NCBI RefSeq assembly: GCF_003026495.1 | Contig: NZ_PYMA01000015.1 | Span: 84,327 to 148,326, forward strand | Reading direction: 5' to 3' | Origin: Photobacterium sanctipauli | GTDB lineage: Bacteria; Pseudomonadota; Gammaproteobacteria; Enterobacterales; Vibrionaceae | DNA: 64,000 bases | Shown here: positions 16,502 through 24,833 of the stretch, in pieces | How positions within the stretch are numbered: the stretch's first letter is position 1 | How the letters are laid out: each line of letters begins with the position of its first letter | Notes under the pieces: generated by a model | Seen by the model: only the letters and a program-made list of their open reading frames with translations | Databases searched by the model: none | What the model was told of the DNA's origin: nothing | Program-made: the position numbers and the translations under genes

Positions 16502-17140
16502 ATGATCGACTTTTCTGTTTTGCCTGTTTACCTAACAGCTGTTGTAGCCCTCTTACTGATCCCTGGCCCGGATATGCTGCTTATTGCCAGTTCTAGCCTA
16601 AGCTACGGTAAAAAAGTCGGCTTGTTTGCCAGCCTTGGAAATGCAACCTCAGGGATCATCCTTACCCTACTTGCAGCCATGGGTGTATCGGCACTGATTG
16701 CCATGAACCCTATCGCCCTACAAGTTTTACGCGTGCTTGGTGGTGCCTACCTATTAAAGATGGGCTGGGACTGTATGCGAACTCAACCATCAGAAACCCC
16801 GGACGTGGAGCAAAGCAACAGCTTGGCTGCGACGCTGTACCGCCGAGCGGTGATCAGCAACTTGCTTAACCCGAAAGCACTGATTTTCTTTGTACTGTTT
16901 TTGCCACAGTTTGTTTCCACCCAAACATCGGCGACATCGGGTGAACAAATGCTGGTACTGGGCTTATTGCTTAATGTGCTGGGCCTGCTGTTTAACCTGT
17001 TCTTGGTTACCATGATTGGCTCTCTTGGCCAGCCGCTGCTAAAAAATGAGAAATTCCGTACCAACCAGCATAAGTTCATGGGCTTGATCTTCTTTGTTCT
17101 GGCTATTTGGTTACTGGCGTCGCAAGTACCGACGGTTTAA
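16502..17140 (+). CDS. LysE/RhtB-family amino-acid exporter
   Basis: A 212-residue inner-membrane protein with about six hydrophobic segments. The N-terminal block LLLIPGPDMLLIASSSLSYG is the RhtB signature (GPxxxxV/L). It is followed by SLGNATSGIILTLLAAMGVSAL and the mid-protein VISNLLNPKALIFFVLFLPQF, also a family hallmark. These proteins expel amino acids such as threonine, homoserine or leucine by proton antiport. The specific substrate cannot be read, and the neighbours do not help. It is a monocistronic unit closed by a strong bidirectional terminator shared with treC. Confidence 0.9.
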   Translation: MIDFSVLPVYLTAVVALLLIPGPDMLLIASSSLSYGKKVGLFASLGNATSGIILTLLAAMGVSALIAMNPIALQVLRVLGGAYLLKMGWDCMRTQPSETPDVEQSNSLAATLYRRAVISNLLNPKALIFFVLFLPQFVSTQTSATSGEQMLVLGLLLNVLGLLFNLFLVTMIGSLGQPLLKNEKFRTNQHKFMGLIFFVLAIWLLASQVPTV

Positions 17141-17179
17141 TTTGTCCGGTTTATACAGGGTTACCTCTCTGATGTTCAG

Positions 17180-17215
17180 ATAATAAAAAAGACGCCGAAG
17201 CGTCTTTTTTATTAT
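17180..17215. terminator. Strong bidirectional terminator between the LysE-type gene and treC
   Basis: A 16-bp perfect stem with tetraloop cgaa: the left arm ends aaaaaagacgc and the right arm begins gcgtctttttt. The A- and T-runs within the arms provide U-tracts in both directions, fitting the convergent genes. Confidence 0.93.
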
Positions 17216-17240
17216 CAAGAAAGGCTGACAAATAACTTTC

Positions 17241-18923
17241 TTAGCTTTTGTTAATTAGAATGGTACGTGTTTCGTATGGCTTCAAACTAATAGTTGCTGT
17301 CTGCCCCTTACCTTCTGAAGCCAAATAGTTGGAAAGCACACATTCACCACTTTCAACATTTAACTCAACCGGTAAATGACACTCAACACTTTCGCCATAA
17401 TAGTTGTTCACGCATAGCAGAATTTGATGTTCAGATTCGCGCTTGAAACAGAAAATGCGATCGTGCTCTGGCATCATATCGGTGTAATCACCCGTGGTAA
17501 TGACATCAACTTCTTTACGCAATGAAATCATACGGCGGTAGAAGTGGAATACCGAATTCTCATCGGCCACCGCCGACTCCGCATTCACCTCTGGGTAATT
17601 GGCCGCCACCTCAAGCCAAGGTGCCGCCTTAGAGAAACCGGCATATTCGCTGGTATCCCATTGCATTGGCGTGCGCGAGTTATCACGCGACTTTTGCGCC
17701 AAGATAGCCAGCATGTCCTGCTCTGAAACACCCTGCTCATTGACCATGATGTCGTACATATTGGTACTTTCCACATCGCGGTATTGCTCGATAGAGGTGT
17801 AACCTGGGTTCGTCATACCAATCTCTTCGCCTTGGAAGATATAAGGCGTGCCCTGCATCATGTGTACCGATGCACCCAACATTTTCGCAGACTCAACACG
17901 GTAGTTTTGATCATCACCCAAGCGACTCACCACGCGGGGCTGATCGTGGTTACACCAGAACAGTGCCCCCCAGCCATTGCCGTTCAGGCCAGTTTGCCAA
18001 TGGTTGAAAATCGATTTCAACTGGTGGAAATCAAACGGTGCCTTGGTCCACTTCTCGCCATTCGGGTAATCGACCTTCAAATGGTGGAAGTTAAATACCA
18101 TCGACAGCTCTTTGCTATCGTTGGCAGAATACTGCTGGCAATGCTCAAGGGTGGTTGATGACATCTCGCCAACCGTTACCGAGCCATATTTTTGGAACAC
18201 TGCTTCGCTGATTTCTTGCAGGTACTCGTGTACACGCGGGCCATCAGTATAGAAGCGACGACCATCGCCAATATCGTCGTTCGGGAAATCCTGCTGTTTG
18301 GAAATCAGGTTGATCACATCCAAACGGAAGCCATCGACACCCTTTTCGGCCCAGAAGCTGATCACGTCTTTCACTTCTTGGCGCACTTTCGGGTTTTCCC
18401 AGTTCAAATCCGCCTGCTCTTTAGCAAATAGGTGAAGGAAGTACTGGCCCGTCGCCTCATCCATCTCCCAGGCGTTGCCGCCGAACTTCGACTGCCAATT
18501 GGTCGGCTCGGCACCATCAACCGGATCTTTCCAGATGTAGTAGTCACGGTATGGGCTGTGCTTGTCGCCAAGTGCCGACTGGAACCAAGCGTGTTCTGTC
18601 GAGGTGTGGTTAACCACGATATCCATCACCACCTTGATACCCTTCTGGTGCGCTTGAGCCAGTAGTTCATCAAAGTCGGCCATGGTGCCAAATTGCGGGT
18701 TAATGGCGTAATAGTCAGAGATATCGTAGCCATTATCGATCATCGGTGATTGGTAAACCGGCGTTAGCCAAATCGCATCCACACCTAATTGTTTCAGATA
18801 ATCGAGCTTCGAAATAATCCCTTTAATGTCGCCCGTGCCCTTGTCACCACTATCACAAAAGCTTTTAGGGTAAATCTGATAAATAGTCGCGGTACGCCAC
18901 CATTCAAGTTGCTCTTTCATCAT
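17241..18923 (-). CDS. treC: Alpha,alpha-phosphotrehalase (trehalose-6-phosphate hydrolase) TreC
   Basis: A 560-residue cytoplasmic GH13 hydrolase that cleaves trehalose 6-phosphate to glucose and glucose 6-phosphate. Conserved regions appear in order: WWRTATIYQIYPKSF at the start, GVDAIWLTPVYQSPMIDNGYD, region I DIVVNHTS, region II GFRLDVINLI with the nucleophile Asp, region III VGEMSSTT with the acid/base Glu, and region IV WCNHDQPRV. The length and opening match E. coli TreC (551). The ATG at 18923 is preferred (AGG five bases upstream); a GTG at 18935 and an ATG at 18920 are alternatives. It lies 67 bp after treB and is read from the same promoter, under TreR and CRP. Confidence 0.95.
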   Translation of the reverse strand: MMKEQLEWWRTATIYQIYPKSFCDSGDKGTGDIKGIISKLDYLKQLGVDAIWLTPVYQSPMIDNGYDISDYYAINPQFGTMADFDELLAQAHQKGIKVVMDIVVNHTSTEHAWFQSALGDKHSPYRDYYIWKDPVDGAEPTNWQSKFGGNAWEMDEATGQYFLHLFAKEQADLNWENPKVRQEVKDVISFWAEKGVDGFRLDVINLISKQQDFPNDDIGDGRRFYTDGPRVHEYLQEISEAVFQKYGSVTVGEMSSTTLEHCQQYSANDSKELSMVFNFHHLKVDYPNGEKWTKAPFDFHQLKSIFNHWQTGLNGNGWGALFWCNHDQPRVVSRLGDDQNYRVESAKMLGASVHMMQGTPYIFQGEEIGMTNPGYTSIEQYRDVESTNMYDIMVNEQGVSEQDMLAILAQKSRDNSRTPMQWDTSEYAGFSKAAPWLEVAANYPEVNAESAVADENSVFHFYRRMISLRKEVDVITTGDYTDMMPEHDRIFCFKRESEHQILLCVNNYYGESVECHLPVELNVESGECVLSNYLASEGKGQTATISLKPYETRTILINKS

Positions 18924-18990
18924 ATAAGCCTGCACACTAAAAAATAAATCAAGAAAATAGCCAGCAAGGCTGGCTATTAATATAAGTCAC

Positions 18991-20409
18991 TTACGCTACT
19001 GCTAGCTCGCCTTTTGCTTCAGCGCGCTTGTACATAAACAAGGTCAGTGTAATTGGAACCGCAATCGCAACAGCCATCGCAACAAGGAAAATCATCCAAT
19101 ATTGTGGTTGAATCGATAGGATGCCCGGCAAGCCGCCCACACCGATACCGTTAGCCATCACCCCTGCACTACCACAGATTGCTGCCGCCAAGCCTGAACC
19201 GATCATGGCACTAAGCATTGGGAACTTGTATTTCAGGTTGATACCGTACATAGCTGGCTCAGTTACACCAAGGTATGCTGAGATCGCCGCCGGTACAGAG
19301 ATTTCACGCTCATTCTCTTTCTTGCTGATAATGATAATAGCCACTACCGCCGATGCCTGAGCAATGTTTGAAAGTGCAATTAGCGGCCAGATTGGTGTAC
19401 CGCCCATTGATTGCATCAGCTGCAGATCAACGGCGTTCGTTGTGTGGTGGATACCGGTGATCACGAGCGGCGCATAGAAGAAACCAAACACCATTGCCCC
19501 CAGAATCGCGAAATCACCTGTCATTGCAGCTTGCGCGGCATAACCAACACCGTCACCCAGCATACGACCAAACGGTCCAATAAATGCGTGCGCCAGTACC
19601 ACAGCAAGAATGATAGAAACAAACGGTACGATCACTAAGTACAGGTAAGCAGGAATAATTTTCTTCAGGTTGGTCTCAATCAAGGCCAGTGCAATACCCG
19701 CCAGCATTGCTGGGATCACCTGGGCTTGGTACCCCACCTTCTCAATAACAAACAAGCCGAAGTCCCACGTCTCTGGTACTTGCTGGCCTATCAGGTAAGC
19801 GTTCATTAACTGAGGCGATACCAAGGTGACACCCAGCACGATACCCAGGATCGGTGTACCATCCAGTTTCTTCACCGTAGACCAACACACGCCCACCGGC
19901 AGGAAGAAGAAGATAGCTTCACCTATCAACCATAGGAACGAGTGAACCGTTGCCCAGAACTGGCTGATTTCCGTCAGTGTTTGGCCATCGAACATGCGGA
20001 TGTCGCCAATCACATTACGGAAACCGAGGATCAAACCACCCGTAATAATGGCAGGTAGCAATGGAACAAAAATCTCAGCAAGGTGGGAGATACCACGCTC
20101 AAGCCAGTTCATATTCTGACGAGCCGCCACTTTCGCCTCATCTTTGCTTGCTGAGCTAGCCCCCGTTGCTGAGGTCAGCATCTTATGTACTTGGTCTACC
20201 TCGGTGCCAATCACTACCTGAAACTGTCCTGCATTGGTGAAACACCCCTTCACCATAGGAATTGCTTCGATAGCCTTGATGTCCGCTTTGTCTGTATCTG
20301 CCAAAACAAAACGTAAACGTGTCAAACAGTGGCTAACGCTCGCGATGTTCTCGCTGCCACCGATCAGCTCAACCAAACGGTCAACTTGCTGCTGGTTAAT
20401 CTTACTCAT
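18991..20409 (-). CDS. treB: Trehalose-specific PTS enzyme IIBC (TreB)
   Basis: A 472-residue phosphotransferase permease that imports trehalose and phosphorylates it to trehalose 6-phosphate. The N-terminal IIB domain has the phospho-cysteine at residue 28 (SVSHCLTRLRF). The IIC domain follows, with about ten membrane segments and typical glucose-superfamily blocks (LPAIITGGLILGFRNVIGD, TGIHHTTNAVDLQLM, LGVTEPAMYGINL). There is no IIA domain, as in E. coli TreB, which borrows the glucose IIA. The start at 20409 (MSKINQQQ) is chosen from a GGA ribosome-binding site and from family length; longer versions to 20457 would run to the TreR operator. It is the first gene of treB-treC. Confidence 0.95.
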   Translation of the reverse strand: MSKINQQQVDRLVELIGGSENIASVSHCLTRLRFVLADTDKADIKAIEAIPMVKGCFTNAGQFQVVIGTEVDQVHKMLTSATGASSASKDEAKVAARQNMNWLERGISHLAEIFVPLLPAIITGGLILGFRNVIGDIRMFDGQTLTEISQFWATVHSFLWLIGEAIFFFLPVGVCWSTVKKLDGTPILGIVLGVTLVSPQLMNAYLIGQQVPETWDFGLFVIEKVGYQAQVIPAMLAGIALALIETNLKKIIPAYLYLVIVPFVSIILAVVLAHAFIGPFGRMLGDGVGYAAQAAMTGDFAILGAMVFGFFYAPLVITGIHHTTNAVDLQLMQSMGGTPIWPLIALSNIAQASAVVAIIIISKKENEREISVPAAISAYLGVTEPAMYGINLKYKFPMLSAMIGSGLAAAICGSAGVMANGIGVGGLPGILSIQPQYWMIFLVAMAVAIAVPITLTLFMYKRAEAKGELAVA

Positions 20410-20461
20410 GCCGAAGTCCATTGTTATTAAAATAGGAATATTGTATGAATGCCGCACAAAA

Positions 20462-20475
20462 TGGGAATGTTCCCA
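20462..20475. promoter_or_regulatory. TreR operator O1
   Basis: TGGGAATGTTCCCA is an imperfect 14-bp palindrome 53 bp upstream of the treB start codon. Its exact reverse complement is found at 20518-20531. LacI-family TreR is encoded next door, and the sequence resembles the G/C-flanked TreR operator of enteric bacteria. Confidence 0.8.
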
Positions 20476-20517
20476 CTCGGTAGAAACAATAATTCCAGAG
20501 AATCGCTTTCATTTAAA

Positions 20518-20531
20518 TGGGAACATTCCCA
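20518..20531. promoter_or_regulatory. TreR operator O2
   Basis: TGGGAACATTCCCA is the reverse complement of O1. The centres are 56 bp apart, a spacing that would allow looping by a tetrameric or paired LacI-type repressor. It sits just downstream of the CRP site, where the treB promoter should be. Confidence 0.8.
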
Positions 20532-20534
20532 CCG

Positions 20535-20550
20535 CGTGAGATAGCTCACA
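20535..20550. promoter_or_regulatory. CRP site in the treR-treB intergenic region
   Basis: CGTGA-N6-TCACA (cgtga gatagc tcaca) matches 9 of the 10 fixed bases of the CRP consensus. For class II activation of treB the start site would be near 20501, placing O2 across the core promoter. CRP control is expected for trehalose PTS operons. Confidence 0.75.
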
Positions 20551-20615
20551 AGTTAATTATACTCAGCACACCCATTTTGCAGGTAAGCTAAGTACAATCT
20601 GCTACACCAATACCG

Positions 20616-21560
20616 TTAAGATGTCGGCTGTTGAATAAGGTGGGTAACCGATTCTTGCCCTGCCAGCTGCTTAATCAATAGCTGGGCCGATGCTGCACCG
20701 GCTTCATAGTAACCAGGGTCGATACTGAAGGTATTTGGGAAAAGAAAAGACAGCAGATCTGTGGCTCCTACGCCTGACACCTTAATATCAGTGCGGCCAA
20801 GATCTTGCAATCGCTTGGCAACGCCCATTGCCAAGGTATCACTGGCACAGACAATGGCTTGCGTACCATCGGCTAAGACATCATCGGTGATCTGATATGC
20901 GCTCTCATAATTCAATTGGCCTGTTTGAAAGCGCGGTTCAATGCCCATGGCCTCGCAGCTTTCTTTATAGGCATTCAAACGCATCAAACCGGTGGTTTTA
21001 TCGCTTGGATCCACCCCGATATAACTGATTTCTCGGTTGCCCTGCTCCACCAGCTGCTTCATCGCCAGCTCAATCAAACCCTTGTGGTCATAATCGACCG
21101 AAGAAATCGTATCGGTATCGACCGCTATCACTACCGCCTTATTACCCAAGGCTTCGATAGCCGATAAATCGCAGCCAGAGAAACCAAACACGATGACCCC
21201 ATCAACATGGCGCTTTTTCAGCACCTCTAAATGCTCATTGGTTTTGTTGGCACTGAATTGGCTTTCCATGATCACCGCATCATAGCCCGCACGGTAGATG
21301 ACATCGAGAATACCGCTGACCGCTTTGTTTTCCGATGGTGAGTCAAGGCGTGACAGGATCACGCCAACTACTTTTGCACTACCACCGCGCATCGCCTGTG
21401 CAGACTTCGACGGCACATAGCCGGACTCTTGGATCACCCGCTCAACCTTTTCTCGGGTCTCGGGTTTCACCTTGGGATCATTGGTCAACACACGTGAAAC
21501 GGTCGACTTTCCCACACCGGCTAATTTGGCAATATCTAAAATAGTGAGCTTTTGGGTCAT
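20616..21560 (-). CDS. treR: Trehalose operon repressor TreR (LacI family)
   Basis: A 314-residue LacI/GalR regulator. Residues 1-55 form the DNA-binding headpiece (TILDIAKLAGVGKSTVSRVL, followed by the hinge helix YVPSKSAQAMRG). The rest is a periplasmic-binding-protein fold (GVILSRLDSPSENKAVSGIL, HVDGVIVFGFSG, ISYIGVDPSDKTTGLMRLNAY). The DSPSENKAVSGIL and KTTGLMR blocks match TreR of enterobacteria and vibrios, which binds trehalose 6-phosphate as inducer. The gene is upstream of treB-treC on the same strand, separated from treB by 206 bp that hold two operators and a CRP site. The downstream operators are the sequence evidence for its target. Confidence 0.92.
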   Translation of the reverse strand: MTQKLTILDIAKLAGVGKSTVSRVLTNDPKVKPETREKVERVIQESGYVPSKSAQAMRGGSAKVVGVILSRLDSPSENKAVSGILDVIYRAGYDAVIMESQFSANKTNEHLEVLKKRHVDGVIVFGFSGCDLSAIEALGNKAVVIAVDTDTISSVDYDHKGLIELAMKQLVEQGNREISYIGVDPSDKTTGLMRLNAYKESCEAMGIEPRFQTGQLNYESAYQITDDVLADGTQAIVCASDTLAMGVAKRLQDLGRTDIKVSGVGATDLLSFLFPNTFSIDPGYYEAGAASAQLLIKQLAGQESVTHLIQQPTS

Positions 21561-21830
21561 AATGATGTCTATATAGAAGATTCGTCAGTATTGTCGCTTT
21601 CAAGTCAATAATTTCAATCTTTTTTTGGCTTCTCAAGTTCAAGACTCAGACCTCAAGCTGACCAGAGTCCGAAAAATGTTAAGTTTCTGCATTTTTTCTG
21701 ACATTAACTTACATTACGCAGACATAACTTGATGTTGGTTCGGTTAGATTGGAGTCATTGCTCATGCTGTTCTTTATGCAGTTTATTGACTTGAAAACGG
21801 CAAAAACAGACCAAATGTATACTATTAATC

Positions 21831-21848
21831 CTAAACAATGTTGTTTAG
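21831..21848. promoter_or_regulatory. 18-bp perfect palindrome upstream of the CARF-nuclease gene
   Basis: CTAAACAA-TG-TTGTTTAG has 8-bp perfect arms. It begins eight bases downstream of a possible -10 element (TATACT, 21818-21823) and about 95 bp before the start codon. That position is typical for a repressor operator. No cognate regulator can be named. The remaining 21561-21943 gap contains no gene. Confidence 0.45.
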
Positions 21849-21943
21849 ATAAATAAAGCGACAACAGCCAGACCCGCGCACAGGCATCCAATTTCGAATT
21901 TCTATTTTGTGCCGGCAGAGCTAAGGAACGCTTAAGGATAATT

Positions 21944-23110
21944 ATGATTACTCACGTTGGCATTATCGATCAGGATCCTGTCAGGCTGATCACCCCACTG
22001 CTCGACCACGGCATTCCAGCCGATAAGATGATTTTCATCGGCATTGAGTCTCAGCGCGAACAATACGATCGCCTAGCCTCAATCCTTACCCCTCGTAACA
22101 TCGAGGCTGAGTTTTTCGTTATTCCTGATTCAATCAATATCACCTGTATTCGCAAGCAAGTTATTGAATTAGCAGAAAGACTAAAACAGCAAGACTCCGA
22201 TGTCTGGTTCAACTCAAGCTGTGGCCTGCGTCACCGCCTGCTATCCGCCTATGAAGTCTTCCGTACTTACCACTGGCCAATTTACGTTATCGAGCCTTAC
22301 AGTGATGAGATGTGCTGGCTCTACCCGGCTGACCGCGAGCAGCAGCAAGTTGAAGACCGCATCCAGCTTGAAGATTACCTAACCATTTTCGGTGCGCGCT
22401 CCGAGTTTACGGAAAACCTGGTACCTGAGTCGCTCAATGACCAACTTTGGGAGCTCGGCCAACGCTGGGCAGGTTCAGCCTTGGAGCTTGGTCCGGGCTT
22501 GGCTACCCTCAACTACTTGGCAACCACTTGCCGAAAAGAACAGAAATTAGATGTTGCCCTAAGCGAGAAGCAACAAGGCTATAAAGAGCTCGCCATGCTA
22601 CTCAATGATCTGGAAGAAACTGGGCTGGCTACCTACCAAGATGGCGTATTAACCTTCAAACACGAAGAAGCCCGACGTTTTGCCAATGGCGAATGGCTAG
22701 AAAACCTAGTACATAGCACGGTACGCGCTATCCAAAATGATCTACCTACCATTCAAGACCACTCTCTGGGCGTGCAGGTTTACCGCAAGATTGGCGATCG
22801 CGAAGTACGTAACGAACTTGATGTCGCGACCGTGGTAAATAACAAGCTCCACATCATCGAATGTAAGACCAAGGGCATGCGCGATGACGGCGACGATACC
22901 CTTTACAAGTTGGAATCGCTGCGTGATCTACTTGGCGGCCTACAAGCACGCGCTATGCTAGTTAGCTTCCGCCCGCTTCGCCACCATGATTTGGTACGAG
23001 CGCAAGATCTTGGCCTTGCCATTATCGGCCCAGATCAGCTGGGTGACTTGCAAACTCACCTGCACAACTGGCTAAAAGATGCTGGTGGTCATAGCCATAA
23101 CATTGCTTAA
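21944..23110 (+). CDS. Orphan CARF-domain nuclease (DUF1887; Card1/Can2-like, VC1899-type)
   Basis: A 388-residue protein whose layout matches the DUF1887 family, which includes V. cholerae VC1899 and the cyclic-tetra-adenylate-activated Card1 nuclease. Residues 1-130 form the CARF Rossmann-like domain (MITHVGIIDQDPVRL; the NSSCG turn at 90-94). A winged-helix-like linker lies at about 200-240. The C-terminal PD-(D/E)xK nuclease has E250/E253, D293 (NELDV) and E306-C307-K308 (HIIECKTKG). All catalytic residues are intact. In type III CRISPR systems such proteins are ancillary nucleases fired by cyclic oligoadenylate. No cas gene, Cas10 or repeat array is seen anywhere in the window. The ATG at 21944 has AAGGA seven bases upstream. 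Confidence 0.88.
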   Translation: MITHVGIIDQDPVRLITPLLDHGIPADKMIFIGIESQREQYDRLASILTPRNIEAEFFVIPDSINITCIRKQVIELAERLKQQDSDVWFNSSCGLRHRLLSAYEVFRTYHWPIYVIEPYSDEMCWLYPADREQQQVEDRIQLEDYLTIFGARSEFTENLVPESLNDQLWELGQRWAGSALELGPGLATLNYLATTCRKEQKLDVALSEKQQGYKELAMLLNDLEETGLATYQDGVLTFKHEEARRFANGEWLENLVHSTVRAIQNDLPTIQDHSLGVQVYRKIGDREVRNELDVATVVNNKLHIIECKTKGMRDDGDDTLYKLESLRDLLGGLQARAMLVSFRPLRHHDLVRAQDLGLAIIGPDQLGDLQTHLHNWLKDAGGHSHNIA

Positions 23111-23127
23111 TGATCTAAGTATTCAAG

Positions 23128-23808
23128 CTAGCCAGCATTAAAAATATCAGGGGTTAGATCCACTGATGCACACAGTGATGGGATATCGGTAAGCAAAATC
23201 TGGTTACCAAACTCACTGATATAACCGTCATCTTTGAGCTTTTTAATTGCTCGGGATAAGGTCTCAGGTGTCATCCCTAGCTGTGTGGCTAATATCTTCT
23301 TCGTCACAGGTAGCGTTATCTTTCCATCGCACCTTTCTTGCGTGCGATAGATTTCAGCCAACCTCATGACTAACCTCTGGTTCGCATTAACTTGGGTTAA
23401 GATATTGACCGTATTCATCAAATGATGAATGCGGTTACTCATATAGCTCATAACCTTCGCAGAAAGCGCTGGTGAGCCCGTGAAGATCTCTAATACATCA
23501 GCATAATGAAAAGCCGACAACTCGGAGTCTTGCTCGATACGCGCACTCATCGGGTACACCCTCGGGCACATGAACATCGCCATCTCAGCAATAAATTCGC
23601 CAGCCATAAACACTTTGAAAAGCTTTTCGTCACCGTTTGGCATCAGGCGGTACAACGTTACCTTTCCCTTATTAACCAAATACATATGTTGAGCATCTTC
23701 ATCTTGTCTAAATAGCTCATCACCTGTTTTGCAGCACACCACTTTTTTTCTAGAAAGCAGCTTTGTTCTCTGCTCATCGCTCAATAGTGAAAATATCGAC
23801 CCCGGCAT
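23128..23808 (-). CDS. CRP/FNR-family regulator, DNR/NnrR-like
   Basis: A 226-residue protein with a cyclic-nucleotide-type beta-roll (about residues 10-120), a dimerisation helix and a C-terminal helix-turn-helix (KKILATQLGMTPETLSRAIKKLKDDGYI). The recognition helix has the E-x-x-S-R pattern of FNR, which reads TTGAT half-sites. It lacks the spaced N-terminal cysteines that bind FNR's iron-sulphur cluster; only C25-C26 and an isolated Cys near 81 are seen. That points to the cluster-free DNR/NnrR group, some of which sense nitric oxide through haem. Its own promoter has a perfect FNR box, so autoregulation or FNR control is likely. It is divergent from the membrane-peptide/methyltransferase/cupin operon. 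Confidence 0.85.
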   Translation of the reverse strand: MPGSIFSLLSDEQRTKLLSRKKVVCCKTGDELFRQDEDAQHMYLVNKGKVTLYRLMPNGDEKLFKVFMAGEFIAEMAMFMCPRVYPMSARIEQDSELSAFHYADVLEIFTGSPALSAKVMSYMSNRIHHLMNTVNILTQVNANQRLVMRLAEIYRTQERCDGKITLPVTKKILATQLGMTPETLSRAIKKLKDDGYISEFGNQILLTDIPSLCASVDLTPDIFNAG

Positions 23809-23822
23809 CTACTCTCCCTAGC

Positions 23823-23836
23823 TTGATAATAATCAA
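23823..23836. promoter_or_regulatory. Perfect FNR-type box in the divergent promoter region
   Basis: TTGATAATAATCAA lies 15 bp upstream of the regulator's start codon and about 90 bp upstream of the small membrane-peptide gene. It is identical over 14 bp to the box at 7883-7896. At this distance it could activate the divergent operon and repress the regulator gene. Confidence 0.8.
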
Positions 23837-23925
23837 GCATGAAATTCCACCTCACACTATAAGATACAAATAATAATCATTATTACTTGATGTTCAACAA
23901 TCATAGGTTGATAAGAGAGTCACTA

Positions 23926-24009
23926 ATGGAACAAATCAGCACCAGCTTCAAGTGGATTACTGTATTAGCCGTTATTGCATTCTTTATTCCAGTCGCTCTT
24001 TTTGCCTAG
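23926..24009 (+). CDS. 27-residue single-span membrane peptide
   Basis: The reading frame encodes MEQISTSFKW followed by a 17-residue hydrophobic stretch ending PVALFA. It fits one transmembrane helix with a short charged N-terminus, and a purine-rich GAGAG lies upstream of the ATG. The methyltransferase ribosome-binding site (TAGGAGG) overlaps its stop codon region, so the two genes are tightly linked and probably translationally coupled. The function is unknown; small peptides of this size often stabilise membrane enzymes. The call rests on position, hydrophobic pattern and ribosome-binding site only. Confidence 0.6.
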   Translation: MEQISTSFKWITVLAVIAFFIPVALFA

Positions 24010-24017
24010 GAGGCTAT

Positions 24018-24833
24018 ATGTCTAAGAAAGTTCAGATGCCAAGCGAAAACAGGGAGATATCTAAAACACCAGGCCACTGGGTTTTGGCTCAACTCGGAAA
24101 AAGAGTACTCCGTCCTGGTGGCAAAGAGCTCACACAAAAAATGCTGGCTGGACTCAATATTACTTCTACAGATAGCGTCGTCGAGTTTGCACCTGGTATG
24201 GGCTACACTGCACGCCTGTGTCTACAGCAATCTCCAAAACATTACACCGCTATAGAACAAAACGAGCAAGCGGCAGAAATAGTGCGTTCCTACCTCGATG
24301 GAATAAATCAGCAGTGCCAAATTGGTAATGCTCAAAATACAGGCTTAGAAAGCAATACCGCTTCGGTGGTGTATGGCGAGGCAATGTTAACTATGCAATC
24401 CGACGCCCGCAAAAGCGAAATCATTGCTGAAGCTGCACGAATACTCTCGGCTGGAGGCCGGTACGGTATTCATGAGCTCTGTGTGACGCCTGATGAAATC
24501 GACGATACAAAAAAACGGACTATTCAAAAAGAAATAACGGAGACTATCCAGCATCCAGCAAAACCCATTACCCCTCAAGAATGGAAACAACTAATGGAAA
24601 ACAATGGCTTTGAAATTGAATATGAAGCCGTCTCTCCGATGCACCTGCTTGAGCCCAAACGAATGATCGATGACGAAGGTCTATTAGGATTTTTGACTAT
24701 CGCCAAGAATATTTTGACTAAGCCTGCTGCCAGAAAGCGGGTTTTAGGCATGCGCCGCGTATTTCGTAAACACCACACAAACCTCTCAGCCATTACTTTG
24801 GTCGCTAAGAAAAAGGAAACAAACGATGTTTGA
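24018..24833 (+). CDS. Class I SAM-dependent methyltransferase
   Basis: A 271-residue Rossmann-type methyltransferase. Motif I is VVEFAPGMGYTARLCL (about residues 48-63). A further block includes YTAIEQNEQAAEIV, with the acidic residue expected to bind the SAM ribose, and motif IV is in SVVYGEAMLTMQ. The C-terminal third (LEPKRMIDDEGLLGFLTIAKNILTKPAARKRVLGMRRVF) is basic and helical, and could contact the membrane or a nucleic acid. The start at 24018 is set by a near-perfect AGGAGG. It lies between the membrane peptide and the cupin gene, overlapping the latter by eight bases. The substrate is unknown; the FNR-type promoter suggests an anaerobic or nitrosative-stress role. Confidence 0.85.
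   Translation: MSKKVQMPSENREISKTPGHWVLAQLGKRVLRPGGKELTQKMLAGLNITSTDSVVEFAPGMGYTARLCLQQSPKHYTAIEQNEQAAEIVRSYLDGINQQCQIGNAQNTGLESNTASVVYGEAMLTMQSDARKSEIIAEAARILSAGGRYGIHELCVTPDEIDDTKKRTIQKEITETIQHPAKPITPQEWKQLMENNGFEIEYEAVSPMHLLEPKRMIDDEGLLGFLTIAKNILTKPAARKRVLGMRRVFRKHHTNLSAITLVAKKKETNDV

Noticed and set aside
23885..23905. Second FNR-like site (ttgatgttcaacaatcat)
   Set aside because: The half-sites have the wrong spacing for FNR or DNR.
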